DNA of 64,000 nt from Sclerotinia nivalis (Eukaryota; Ascomycota; Leotiomycetes; Helotiales; Sclerotiniaceae). Shown one piece after another: positions 49,497-61,219 of the stretch. The stretch is from NCBI GenBank assembly GCA_029531795.1, contig JAPEIS010000001.1, forward strand, positions 2,108,001 to 2,172,000. Direction: 5' to 3'. The notes below the pieces were generated by a model. That model was not told the DNA's origin, did not search any database, and worked only from the letters and a program-made list of their open reading frames with translations. Position 1 is the first letter of the stretch; the number at the start of each line of letters is the position of its first letter. Made by a program: the position numbers and the translations under genes.

Positions 49497-50294
49497 TTAT
49501 GAATGGGATAAGGTGGGATGATTTTGGATGGGGCAGGATAGGGAGAACTTGGTTCGGTTTGGTTAGGTCTGATTTCATTCGACCATGTACGATTTTTTTT
49601 TTCTTCTTTTCTCAAAAAAAATAAGGATGATTTAAGACAAAGGATGAAATGAGGCGTTCTCAGGAAGGAAGCACTGCTACTGCTACCTCGGTCTAGCCAG
49701 CGATGAAATAATGAAGAGGGTTTCAACTCTCAACTCATGAGCATAAAAGTCTAGTTGCTTACAGGGTATTTTTCTTGCAATAGATATGTGTTTTAGTGAA
49801 TTTACACATGACTACATGTCTACCGTACGCTGGACACATTTGTTCTTTCTAGCCAAATCGTCAAGAGTTTGTTACAATTATTTGGTTCGGGCCTCGTAAG
49901 AGGATATATATAATTTATCTCAAAGTTAGATTTTAGAAGCATAGTAAGTACCTAGTATTACTTCCAAAGCATAGATGACCATGGATGACATTGGGTTTGA
50001 TATTGGGTCTAGGATTACTCAGTTAATCCCGAGTTAGATATCAAACAGTTCATGCAAGTAATAATTAATCTTCCGAGGTGAGCTACACATGCTTTATATT
50101 CGAGCAATATTTGTAAATCTTAACGTTATATTAGCAACAAGTTGAATTAGAATCAACGTTGTCTTTGGATGATATCCCGATATGACACCTTTGATAGTGA
50201 CTGACACTCCCTCACTTTGATAAAGCACCATTTAAGCCACTATTCAAGCCACTAAGTCCCCTTTAAAAGCTGGGCTAGCAACTGAATGAGTGTC
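49497..50294. other. Convergent spacer
   Basis: 3' UTRs of the kinase and coiled-coil genes; AT-rich, with a T run near 49590 and an A run near 49613. No gene seen. Confidence 0.4.
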
Positions 50295-51518
50295 TTACAA
50301 TTCATCGTCATTTTCCTCGGACGTTTCAGATTCCAGAGTCTTCCTTCTCTTTTGACGTAGTGTATTCACCTCGGCTTTCATCCCACTATCATCCCCATCT
50401 CTTTTTCCACTCCTAGTTTCGATCAAGCCAGCGGCCACTAATCCATCCTTCAAGTTAAAGTAGCCACACCTGACCTCAACAAGTCCGTCCTCGGTGATTC
50501 GAGATTGGAACTTCTTCTGCAACTGCTTGAGCAAGGCCTCGCGATCTTTCTCATTCAGCAGTCCTTTAATGAATCTCGCGATGAACCGGAAATGATCCGT
50601 TCGCTGTTTGATAGCCCCAATAAATTTTTCTGCATGGGCTAAATAGGTCTCGACATTTTGATCCGGCGCTTGCGATATGTTGAGCCAAACTTTACGCGAG
50701 GCAGCTTTTCGTAATGGCTTGTCTAGAACCAGTGGAGTTGTCTCATTCGCTGGTGAAGCCGCCACTTGTAATGGAAGAGGAGGGAGAATCGTCTGATTAC
50801 TATGCGCGAGTGATGGCATTAATTGACTTGATTTGCGTCTATTCCCGGAATATTGGTTGTGTTCCTCAAGTGTTGTATTGACTACTGGCAGAAAGGGTAA
50901 ATCAGATCGTGAAACCGGTTCAAGCTGCTCGGCAGTTGGCGTCGATAAAGTCTGTGTGAAACCTGGCACATCTGAACCTGTCCGGTGAGATGCTATGGTA
51001 GATGATGATTCAGGATGTTGTGTATCTGCGACAAGATCATGAGCGGGCGAGGCAGTGACAGGTGATAATTGATTCTGCTGTGCACCTGTATCGTGGAGAC
51101 GACCCTGAGGAGGAGAGGCAGATGTAGCGCGAATACCTTTCTTTCGTCAGAATAATTTAAACTTCCACAATCATCTCCACAAACCTGCTTCCATGAATTC
51201 AGTAAACTTCATCATCTTGTCTTTCAAATCCTTTAATTCATCCTCCCACTGCCTGTTCTTCTGCATCAATTCTTTGGACTCATTTTCAAGTTTTTCAAAT
51301 CGAGTTTCGCTTTCTTCCAATTGCTTCTGATACTCCTTCAATTTACGCTCTGCTTCGGCAGATGTCTTATCGGTTCTAGTCTTCAAATCCTCAAATAACT
51401 TCAATAGAGCACGATGTTCCTTTCGAAATTCTAGATTGACTATGGCCTGGACGCCACTTACGGCTCCTTGGCTCAAACCAACAAGTTTGAGAGGTGAGTT
51501 CACAACCACCTTCATCAT
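50295..51518 (-). CDS. Coiled-coil protein of unknown function
   Basis: Two exons (51185-51518, 50295-51136; 48-nt intron) give about 391 residues. A strongly predicted coiled coil (about residues 30-105, EFRKEHRALLKLFEDLK...ERKLKEYQKQLEESETRFEKLENESKEL) is followed by a low-complexity Ser/Thr/Pro segment. A second compact, charged helical region follows (about 240-350, KVWLNISQAPDQNVETYLAHAEKF...FIARFIKGLLNEKDREALLKQLQ), then a basic-acidic tail (RQKRRKTLESETSEENDDEL) that may carry a nuclear signal. No family recognised. The second Met, three bases downstream, could be the start. Confidence 0.78.
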
Positions 51519-52250
51519 GAAAATTCAAGATGACTTAATAGGATAAATGACAAACGATATTTAACATGAGATATAATAACAAAACGCCTAGTCCGTTAAG
51601 AGAGTCATATATATTAAGGCACAAAAAGTGATATGTAGACGATGTTGTGTTTTATGAAAAGTGAAAAAGGTGAAGGTGAGTGGCCGACATTGAACTCTTC
51701 CACTCCAACTCAACTAAGCGAGCCTGCCTACACTGGTGATGGAACGAACATAAAACAGGAAAGTGCGAATGCGATGGGATTCATGTATGGCCTCAAGAGA
51801 GATGGGTGAAAAGGGAACAATCACTTGAACATTTTGACAATTTTTATTTTATTTTTGGTTTTATTTTCGCCTTGATCTATGGAAAATAATCTCAGCATCT
51901 ATCATCAATCGTACTACATTGCATGGTCCAATCGCGGGCCAAATGTAGGCTGATCTGAGTAGACATAGAGTTCGTAAGACAGCCAAAGGAGAATCCTTAA
52001 ATACAGAGACTGAAAAGCGAAGCATCCCCCAAACCTCTAATGCCATAAAATACGCAAGAAATAACCGAGCTGCACAAACCAATGCAGCGACTTTTATGCT
52101 ACCTGTTGACCCAATCCTCACGTGCCGGGCGAACCAGCTACGCTCACCATCACAGCCCTTACAAAGGGGGTTCCGATGCTGTGGCCTTTTGATAGACATG
52201 CACGCCCGAGAACTCGTGATTTACCAAATTGTATATTAGAAGAAAAAAGC
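51519..52250. other. Spacer coiled-coil gene / eIF4A 3' side
   Basis: Promoter of the coiled-coil gene and the 3' UTR of eIF4A. No gene seen. Confidence 0.4.
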
Positions 52251-53383
52251 TTAGATGAGGTCAGCAACGTTCATTGGCATCTCCTCGATTTGAGTGCTGT
52301 AGAATTGCTCGATTTCTCTCATCATGCGGACATCCTCAGCGGTGACAAAGTTGATAGCAACACCCTTACGTCCGAAACGTCCACCACGACCGATACGATG
52401 AATGTAGTTCTCACGGTTGGCTGGGAGATCGTAGTTGATGACCAAGGAAACTTGTTGAACATCGATACCACGGGCCAAAAGATCGGTGGCGATCAAGACA
52501 CGGGATGAACCAGAACGGAACTCCTTCATAATCAAGTCACGTTGACCTTGGTCCATGTCACCGTGCATGGCGGAGACGGTGAAATCACGGGCAGTGAGTT
52601 TGTCGGTGAGCCAGTCAACCTTTCTTCTGGTGTTGCAGAAGATGACTGCTTGTGTGATGGTGACGGTCTCGTACAAATCGGAAAGGGTGTCCAATTTCCA
52701 ATCCTCCTTCTCAACGGCAATGTAGAATTGCTTGATACCTTCAAGGGTAAGTTCGGCCTTCTTAACCAAGATACGAACTGGATCACGCATGAACTTGGTG
52801 GTAACCTCGAGGACGTCTTGAGGCATGGTAGCAGAAAGGAGAACAACTTGGGTGGATTGAGGAAGGAGTTGGAAGATGTCGTAGATTTGCTCGGTGAAAC
52901 CACGCTTGAATAGTTGTTAGCGAAACCATTTCAAGTAAAGCTGAATGTCTTTAGACTTACGGAAAGCATCTCATCGGCTTCATCAAGAACGAACATCTTC
53001 ATGGAATCGGTCTTCAAGAATCGTCTTTGGATCATGTCGTGGACACGGCCTGGGGTACCAACAACGACTTGAGGACCATCTTGGAGGGCCTTCATGTCAT
53101 CACGAACACTGGTACCACCAATGCATGCGTGGCACTCAACGTTCATGAAGTCACCGATGGCGACAACGACCTTTTGGATTTGTTGAGCCAACTCACGGGT
53201 TGGTGCAAGGATCAAAGCCTGGCATTGCTTAACGTTGGGGTCAAGCTTTTGGAGGACAGAGATGGAGAAGGTGGCGGTCTTTCCGGTACCAGATTGAGCC
53301 TGGGCAATAACGTCATGGCCTTTGTAAATTTGTTAGAGACGCTGGAAGAAGTCGCAGATTTGGTGAACTCACCCTTGATGACT

Positions 53384-53415
<32 letters not shown>

Positions 53416-53728
53416 ACGCTCGAAACCGTAAGCATAGACACCTGTATCTCCATGTTAAATGTTGCTCCTCCAAATATTTTTGAAATTTTCATCGTACCTC
53501 GGAGAAGCTCTGGCTTCAAGTTCATGGTATCGAAAGAGTCGACGGTCTCGTCATAGTTGGACTCGATTTGTCCTGCAAGCAAAGAAAAAATGGTCAGTCT
53601 TTTTTTTTTTTTTTGGCTCCATCAGATTTTACCCTTCTCCCAGCGCGATCGCATAGAAATCTTCTCAAAAATATCGGAATAAACTCACCCTCTTGGATCT
53701 CCTCGAGACCCTTATCTGCGGAAGCCAT
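52251..53728 (-). CDS. TIF1: Translation initiation factor eIF4A (DEAD-box RNA helicase)
   Basis: Five exons (53689-53728, 53498-53572, 53373-53441, 52961-53319, 52251-52904) give 398 residues, the family's standard length. All DEAD-box motifs are present: F-x8-Q upstream of motif I (FERPSAIQQ), [51 protein letters not shown] and [11 protein letters not shown]. It ends NVADLI as usual for eIF4A. It unwinds mRNA 5' UTRs within eIF4F. Third-position preference for C in the coding strand is clear (for example GTC, ATC, TTC), as expected for a highly expressed gene. Intron 1 contains a homopolymer run of about 15-17 nt near 53600-53615. Confidence 0.97.
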
Positions 53729-54654
53729 ATTTGCGAGTTGTTTGATGTAAAATCTAGATTACAAGCTGAGCTTGGAACCTAGAGAAAGATAAAGTTAAAA
53801 GGTGGAGGTGGGGTGAAAAAAACGCGCAAAGTACTCTTGAAGAGACTGCGACGTGAAGCTCTTGATTATTTGAAGTTTAAAACTAGACAACAACTCCCGA
53901 AAACGAGAGTTTATGTATATCTAGTGGTTTGAATGTTTTGATTGTGTTGTAAAAAATGGATTTTGAAGATGGAAGGGAAGAAAAGAGGAAGGAAGGCTTT
54001 GATATATTAAAAGTTTTTTGGAGAACTTCCTCGCTTATTTTTTTGTCCGGCTACTTTATTAGTGTTATGTGTGAGTTTTAGACCCCACGTAACAAACACT
54101 ACAATCCTATTAGATACTAGAAAGATAGAAAGATAGTAGAATAATTATTGAAACAAGTTGATCCAACCAAAAATTCTCTCCATATATCAATTTTAACGTT
54201 CTAAGAGATTTAAACCTCTTTTTAAGCATTTTCCAGTTGTAAATCCAGAGACTCTGGGCCAATGAGAAACTTTTTGAGTAATTTTTGAAACGGGATATGA
54301 AAATTGAGTTATACCTAGAGGACTAAACTTCTACATCACAATTCCTACATACTAGATAGTAGTAGTAGAGTAGTAGTAGTAGTAGTAGTAGACGAGTGCC
54401 ACCACACCTTCAAACCATTAAAGTGGCGATAACCCCCTCCATCTTTTACCCACGGACCACTATGAGCACTGTGAAGAAAAAAATACTTTTCATTCTACTC
54501 GTACACATCCATCAATTTGGGCCGAGATACGAAACATAATTCTGCCCTCCACCACAACCCATTGAAAACCTCAACGTTGATAACATACCTACTGTATTTG
54601 TATTCGCCCCCTTATTTTCCATTCTTTTTCTCTACATCTCGACATCTCGATATC
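53729..54654. promoter_or_regulatory. Divergent promoter region eIF4A / F-box-JmjC with GTA microsatellite
   Basis: About 0.9 kb between divergent starts. It includes an interrupted AGT/GTA triplet microsatellite at about 54356-54391 and CT-rich stretches near the right end. No gene seen. Confidence 0.5.
54356..54391. repeat. AGT trinucleotide microsatellite
   Basis: Interrupted run of about a dozen AGT triplets in the divergent promoter region; likely length-polymorphic. Confidence 0.9.
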
Positions 54655-56733
54655 ATGAAATCAGTAATGAGTCTAGATTCCTCAACTCCAATACAGCCTA
54701 GTGGCATCAGTACTATACCGGTATTTGAGTCGGCCGAAATCGAAGAGTCCGAGTCATCCGTTTCAATCCCCCCTCATCCTTTAGGTGTAAAGCCGTCAGG
54801 AAACCAATATACCGCTACCAGCAATGCCCGTTACGCCATAGGACTTTTTCAAATATTGCCAGATGAAGTGGTGGCCATAGTATTAGAATCTTTGCATCCA
54901 GAATTGTTAGGCTTACTTGGTTCCACTTGCAAATTTCTATATGCATTCTGTCGATCTGAAGAATTTTGGAAACCCCTATTCATTGAGTGAGTAATTGTAA
55001 ATCTGTTTAACTTTCTCTTCTTTTGATTTGTCTGAAATGATGAATTAAATATTTTGCCATGTTTTCTTACTCGATTTCGTCTTAATTGGCAAGTCAAATA
55101 TTTCTGCGCTCCTTTTTGGACATTAGAGTCATTTTCAGAAAAGACAATAGGAGTCATTCCTTTGAAACTGGGGCTTATATGCTGGGCCTTTGTCATATTT
55201 CAGAAGGAAAATGATGTTTCCAGGACTAGGGAGGAGGAGGGGGCCTTGTCCAGACACGAAATATTTATTGACTAGTTCTTTTTACAAAGCTGGAACAGAT
55301 TATTTATATTCCCTATTGAAGCAATTGTTGGTTGGTCCAGTGATTGGTTGCTGTATGGGGATTAATGGAGATTCTCAGCCGATAGAAGTTGACTAGAGAG
55401 AGATAAACATCAAGTGATATTCTCAAATGTATCTTTTCCAGCCTAGGGGATGTATATAGAGTACCTCAAATAAATATCAATCACCCCTAAATCACAAATA
55501 TATGCACACATACATGTACCATAATTCTCACCTGATCTGACTGCTAACCAAGATATCAGGTCTCCAGCATCTAAATCAGGTTCTTTTGAATGGCGAGGCT
55601 CATGGCGTGCCACATTCCTCAATATAGACGACAGCAATCTCACAAAGATCCAATGTAACAATGTCTTCTCAGACGTCTTATACCGACCATTCCTCTGCAC
55701 CCACACCCCACTAACCCCCTACACAACAAACATACCCCGTAAGAACCAAATCTCACGAATGGAAAACCTGACCCCAGAAGAATTCACCTCAACCTGGAGC
55801 GACAAACCCTTCATCCTAACCAAGCCCGTGCACGAATGGCCCGCCTACCATTCCTGGGACACAGAAGCCCTCCTCCAACAACACCGCGACACCAAGTTCC
55901 GCGCCGAAGCCGTCGACTGGACCCTAAAAACCTACATTCAATACATGAACCACAGCAACGACGAATCACCGCTCTACCTCTTCGACCGCGACTTCATCTC
56001 CAAAATGAATCTCCACACCACCAAAGACACCTCCACCCCTCCCTACCAAATCCCCTCCTGCTTCGGCGAAGATCTCTTCACAGTGCTCGGCCCCAACCGT
56101 CCAGACGATAGATGGCTAATCGTTGGACCCGCCCGCTCAGGCTCTACCTACCACAAAGATCCCAACGCAACCTCAGCCTGGAACGCCGTGCTCCGCGGTT
56201 CAAAATACTGGATCATGTTTCCCTCGACGCCCTCTTCTCCTCCTCCTCCAGGTGTTTACGTCAGCGCTGATCAATCCGAAGTTACATCGCCCTTATCCAT
56301 AGCCGAATGGCTCCTCGGTTTTCACGCCGAAGCGCGTCGTACTCCAGGCTGTGTAGAGGGCGTTTGTGCTGCGGGGGAAGTTCTTCATGTTCCTAGTGGA
56401 TGGTGGCATTTGGTGGTTAATCTAGATGCCAGTATAGCCATTACACAGAATTTTGTGCCACGTGCACATTTAGTAGGGGTATTATCTTTCTTAAAAGATA
56501 AAGCGGATCAGGTGTCTGGATTTAAGAAAGAAGTGGTGGATCCATATGCAATGTTTGTGGGTGGGATGAAGAGAGAATATCCCGAGTTGTTGGAGGAAGC
56601 GATGGCGGAGTTGGAGAGGAGAGCCGAAGGGAGGAAAAGGAAGTGGGATGTGGCTGTTGCGGGTGGGGGAGATGAGGAAGCCGGGGGCTTTAGTTTTGGA
56701 TTCGGTGGGGATAGTGATGAGGAGGTGCCTTAG
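54655..56733 (+). CDS. F-box and JmjC domain protein (JMJD6-like)
   Basis: Two exons, 54655-54986 and 55560-56733, give about 501 residues. The N-terminal disordered part is followed by an F-box (about 72-112, LFQILPDEVVAIVLESLHPELLGLLGSTCKFLYAFCRSEEFWKPLF). The linker FEWRGSWRATFLNID leads to a JmjC domain with SDKPFILTKPVHEWPAY, the iron ligands H-x-D in STYHKDPNATSAWN, the co-substrate-region RGSKYWIMFPS, and the distal His in HVPSGWWHLVVN. This architecture occurs in fungal JMJD6-like 2-oxoglutarate oxygenases that also bind Skp1 through the F-box; substrate unknown. The 573-nt intron is much longer than usual but has a GCTAAC branch site 10-15 nt before its CAG. The first half of exon 2 is strikingly C-rich on the coding strand. 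An alternative start is the Met 12 nt downstream. Confidence 0.88.
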
Positions 56734-57251
56734 ACTTAGGAATATGCTAAGGTGCTTCAATCCCGTCTTGAACATAACATGGGGACGTAAATAACTTCAT
56801 ACTGCAGCCGAGCGTTTCGTTTCTAGGCGGTCATATGGATAGAGGTCATGCTATAATGGCGCGAGTGCAAGATACTCTCGAAGCAAACAATTGCGAAGAT
56901 TGTGAAATTCGCTAATAGCTTCCCTTGATAAACCATAAACCCCGAGATTCAGTTTATCCAGCTCTTGAATATTGATATGCAAAACGATACTCCCCAATTA
57001 TGAAATTGATCACTTCCCATTTGACTGCAGCTTTCTTCGAGACTCCACAGGTATTTCAACGTAGACCAGCTTTTCCTCCTTCCGAATTTCCAAGAACGCC
57101 TATCATACCCCATACCCGATTCCCGTATCATGTCCCATTTTCCCCAGTCAGCAAATCCAATTCGAACACCAAAACCCTGTAGCCTCCAAATTTCCATCAC
57201 AATTACACAAACTGACAATCACAACACAAAAACCCCAACCTTCACATCCGC
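56734..57251. other. Convergent spacer
   Basis: 3' UTRs of the JmjC gene and EAF6; short open frames without features. Confidence 0.4.
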
Positions 57252-58032
57252 TTATTTCCTCGTAACCCCGAAATTAGTCCTCGCCTTCTTAATTCCCGTT
57301 GATTCCTTGGTATCCGTCTCACTATCATCCCCCCCGGCCATCTTCTTGTTCTTTTTCCCTTTTCCCGAAGAAGTGGATGTAGGCGTTGCATGATTCGAGG
57401 AGCTCTCCCCATTCTTTTGAAAACTCATTGATAGAGGCGTAGGTGCCATAGCTGCAACTGGCGTCGAAGCTCCCGATGGTGCCGGAGAATCCTATTTCAG
57501 GTTTACTATTAGTCTCCACTCAAATTGCATGCGAGTCTCCTCGTTCTTTCAGAGCTTTATGCCTAGCATACGCATCCGCCTGAATTCCTGCATCACCACT
57601 CCCTTCTTTTCCCTCCCTTTCCTCCCCATCACATCACAACAGAAACCTCCCAAGTAAGACAGCTCAACTCACAACATTCACTCTCCAACTATGCGAACTC
57701 CCACTAAACGGTCTATCCGTCCCCCCCGCCGCCGCACTTTTCCTGCCTGTCCCAGCACCCCTTCCCACCCCTCCTACACCCGCTCCTTTTGCATACCCAT
57801 CAAACCCATTAATGATGTTCCCCTGCGGCGTCTCATCCAAGTACTCCGTTTCCTTCCTAAAAATACTGTCTTCACTCAGCGCCAAAATCCGATCCAGATT
57901 CTTCTTCTGCTCCAATAATTGTTTGAGTTTTCGACGCGTTTCCTCATAATACGGAAGGCCTGCCGTAGGATCCGCAGCACGATTTTCCTTCGAGGCGCTA
58001 CCGGTCGCAGTGGGTGGTTTATTGGAGTCCAT
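57252..58032 (-). CDS. EAF6: NuA4 histone acetyltransferase subunit Eaf6
   Basis: Two exons (57673-58032, 57252-57491; intron 181 nt) give about 199 residues. The conserved Eaf6 coiled-coil block is clear: GLPYYEETRRKLKQLLEQKK, NLDRILALSEDSIFRKETEY, then LDETPQGNIINGFDGYAKG (about residues 26-85). A Gly/Ala-rich linker and a Ser/Thr-rich, basic C-terminal tail ending ARTNFGVTRK follow. Eaf6 is a small subunit of NuA4 and related acetyltransferase complexes. Start chosen at the ATG giving MDSNKPPTATGS; the frame is open a little further upstream but with low-complexity sequence. Confidence 0.9.
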
Positions 58033-58823
58033 ACTGGGGTGACGTTGAATGAGCTTAGGGATTGGGTAGGTATATAGCCGATATGTGGTGGTATATATGA
58101 ATTCGGTCTCGTAAAAGGAGCAGGAAGCTTGGGTGAAAGATACAGGGTGGAAAGCTTGGTGCACGGACAAAAAATGGTAGCTTTTTGCTCTTATCCGCTT
58201 ATCGAAGCTTGTAATAATCAAACTTTGGGGAGCCTCTAAATGAATAGTCCCGTTCTAGAAGTCTGCAGATTGGGATAGGGCTGAGGCTGAACCAGGAATA
58301 AACCTTGGAAAGCCTTAAGCTCTGCTTTCCATTTTCGTCTAGTGTCATGTCTACACACATTGCATTGGTTTGGGAACAATTTTCTGGGTGCAATGCTCAC
58401 TTACCTATCTCTCAAAGCAAATCTTTCAAACAGTAACTGTGTGAATTACTTATAAAGTCGTGACATAGCGGGTTAGTTTTTAAGGTTTAAATTGATGCTG
58501 GTATCACGTTATGCAAGTAGGAAACTAATCTTGTAAATATATTTCCTTTTATGTGCCAGCTATTCCCTAGTGCCATGGCCCTGCGTATGCCTGAATCGAT
58601 TGATATGTTCCTCAATGAGCGTTAGCATGAGATATTGAATGTTCAGTGGTACTCGAAGCTCTCATCTTCTTAATCTTTTCCCTTAACAATATCTCTCGTA
58701 ATTCAGTGGCTAATTTCTGCGGATTGTTTCTCAGATTCTGATGTCAAAAAGACGGGTCAGCGAGATAACGAACGTAAACTTAGTCGGGTCTTCTTTCGAT
58801 ACAAATGAGAATCTCCTCTTGCC
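58033..58823. other. Spacer EAF6 / PWI gene
   Basis: EAF6 promoter and 3' UTR of the PWI/SR gene. No gene seen. Confidence 0.4.
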
Positions 58824-60397
58824 TTATGAATCACTACCTACCTCTGCAGGTTCGGCAGATCCAGCTGATTTTGTGGCTTCGACGTCTCGAGTTGGCGATC
58901 CCCTATCGCTTTTAACTTCAGCATCAGTCCTTTTGTCTCTTCCCTCCTCTACACCTGAAGAGCTATCTCTTCTTCTTCGGTTTGCGGGTTCATATCTTTG
59001 CATAGAACGACGTCTCCTCCCATGATCATTCCTTCCATTGCGACTTTCGTCCTTTACAGAATCGCTACGACGTCTAGCGGGGGGAGAAGCACTCCGGCTA
59101 ATACTTCGCGTTGGTCGCCTCGCCTCGCGACTAGCTCGTCTACCTTTCCCGGCAGGGCTCAGGGGTGATGCAGTTCCCTTTCGTGGAGCTGGGCTTCGGC
59201 TTAATGATGGAGAAGTGGATCGAGACCTAGATCTAGAACTCGTGTTGCGACGACGATATCTGCGAGACTTCGGAGGTGGAGAGCGACTTAAAGATTCAGT
59301 TGTAGCTCTTCTCCGCTTTCGAGGTGGGGAGCGAGATTCGGATGGCGAAGGGGATCTACGTCGGGGTCTTCTCTCTGGGCTTCTCACACGTCCTCTACCA
59401 CCTCTGCCACGGTTGCGCCTGTCTGGCGATCTGGACCTCCGTCTACGAGGTGATGGTGACCGAGATTCTGAAACTGACCGACTGCGTCGTCTTGGTGGAG
59501 ATCGCGATGAGGATTTTGATCTTGAAGGTGACCTAGAGCGCGATAAAGATGGTCTTCGTCTATCGTCCCGTCTACCACGCCCTGCAGGAACGTAAGTATC
59601 AAATTCTCTTCGAGGTGGCGGACCATAATCTCTATTGTCTCGCCCCCCACGTGGTGACCTTGAATATCTTGGACCTCTTCGATCAAATCCTCTGCCACCA
59701 CTTCGATCAAAATCTCTGTCCCCACGACCGCCGCGCCAGTTATCTCCTCCTCCTCGCCCACGTCCACCGCGATCGCCTCGTTCGCGGTTTCTTATTGCAT
59801 GCATTTCGCGGTCTCTCCGTTCACCATCTTCGCGGCGTCGACGTGCCTCATCTGCAGCCTGCTCAGCTTTTATCTAGCTGGATGTTAGTCAATAATCCCC
59901 CAGTCTTAAGCTATTTTTACCTTTTCTTGTATGAGTTCCAACTTTTTCGCCTCAAGAAGTTCCTTGGGAACGCCTTGAGGATTAGTTTGCGCACTCAGAC
60001 AAAGTTTCCATAATTCTTTACAAAAGCCAGGGGTATCTTTGTCGAGAAAACCAGTAAGTTGTATCTGTAGCTTTTTAATGTCCGGCTGCAGATAATATTA
60101 GCTTAGCATATGGTATATTATCAAAATGATACCTACATATCGAGAACCCTCAATAAGATTAAAGCACAGTTCAATCACAACATCATCTTCAGCTCCTAAT
60201 ATATCTGATATCTTTCCTGCGATCCATCTGCATTGCAAAACAAAGTCAGCTTGTCTCTTTCACTTCGTCTGTAGCTTCAAGCTCGTTTGAACGTACTTTT
60301 TCATAACCTCCAAATTAACCTTCTGAAAGTCGACTTTCTGGTTGAATTCAGGTGGAAATTTGGTCGACTTCAGCAGTTTCGCATCAACAGAAGTCAT
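58824..60397 (-). CDS. PWI-domain SR-rich splicing factor (SRRM1-like)
   Basis: Four exons (60297-60397, 60137-60227, 59921-60085, 58824-59873) give about 468 residues. The PWI domain occupies about 20-110: FNQKVDFQKVNLEVMKKWIAG, where KWI is the fungal form of the P-W-I signature, then ILGAEDDVVIELCFNLIE and LQIQLTGFLDKDTPGFCKELW. It is followed by a charged helix (EAKKLELIQEKIEADEARRRED), an RGG-type segment, and a very long RS/SP-rich region (RSRSPSRSKSSSRSPPRRRS and similar) to the end. This is the architecture of SRRM1/SRm160, a splicing and 3'-end-processing co-activator. The last codons (AEVGSDS) overlap a possible donor (GAG|GTAGGT), so a further short 3' exon is possible. Long open frames antisense to the RS region are shadows. 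Confidence 0.9.
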
Positions 60398-61219
60398 GGT
60401 GACTGCTGTTAGAGGCTATTGATGTTGGGATAAGATGTGGTTAGGTTTGTGATTTATTAATGTACAAAGTACGAGTTACTTGGAGCACTGAGCTCGCGAG
60501 ATAACAAAATACGATAAAATACCTACTAAGCAATCCACGCGCGTTCTAGGTTCTACCGGCATTGGGGTATCGTCACACGGCATGACTCGCTTATGTAAGC
60601 ATTTACCACATCAAATGACTCGTTGCAACGATAAAACGTCCTTGAACGTCGAATTCGAAGCAAACATTTCATTTTGATTGAAATTTGATTTTTCAGGCAA
60701 TTACTGACAATTATTAATTAACTTCTCCCCAGCCCAATTGTCCTACGCAGCAGGCGAATATAAAAATATAAATGGGTTACCTTGGCTGCCGTAGTCACCA
60801 TTTCATTGTTCAGTTCAAGTGCATAACTAATATCTACTCCCCTGACGTAAGATAATTAATTGAATTATACTATTTCTACCCCAATATATAGATAGAGATG
60901 GGTGTCACTCATGAGGTGTTTCACCAGGGAACAAAATGGTCGATATGACTATTCCATTGTCAGGACTGAATTGAACATTGAAGCTTTTCGATTTCACTGC
61001 CCGAAACTATTTATAGTCTTCATGAAAGACAGATATTGGGATATCACTTTCAACCTGCCTTTTCCTTTTGAGGAGGTGCGGAATCGAAGCTAGCGTCTAG
61101 AGTGAGTAATCACTGGTGAGTGTAAGCTTGGCTCCAAATCATAATTACTATCGGATTCCTTCTGCACGCTAGATACATATGTAGATATGAGACTATGTGT
61201 TTGTTCATTAAAAAATCAT
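60398..61219. other. Spacer PWI gene / CPA2 3' side
   Basis: About 820 bp, AT-rich; promoter of the PWI gene and 3' UTR of CPA2. No gene seen. Confidence 0.4.

Noticed and set aside
52542..53404. Long plus-strand open frames opposite eIF4A
   Set aside because: Caused by strong codon bias of the highly conserved eIF4A gene; the minus strand encodes all DEAD-box motifs.
59038..59595. 185-residue plus-strand open frame rich in Arg and Leu
   Set aside because: It is the antisense of the RS-repeat region of the PWI protein; the low-complexity codons keep the reverse frames open.
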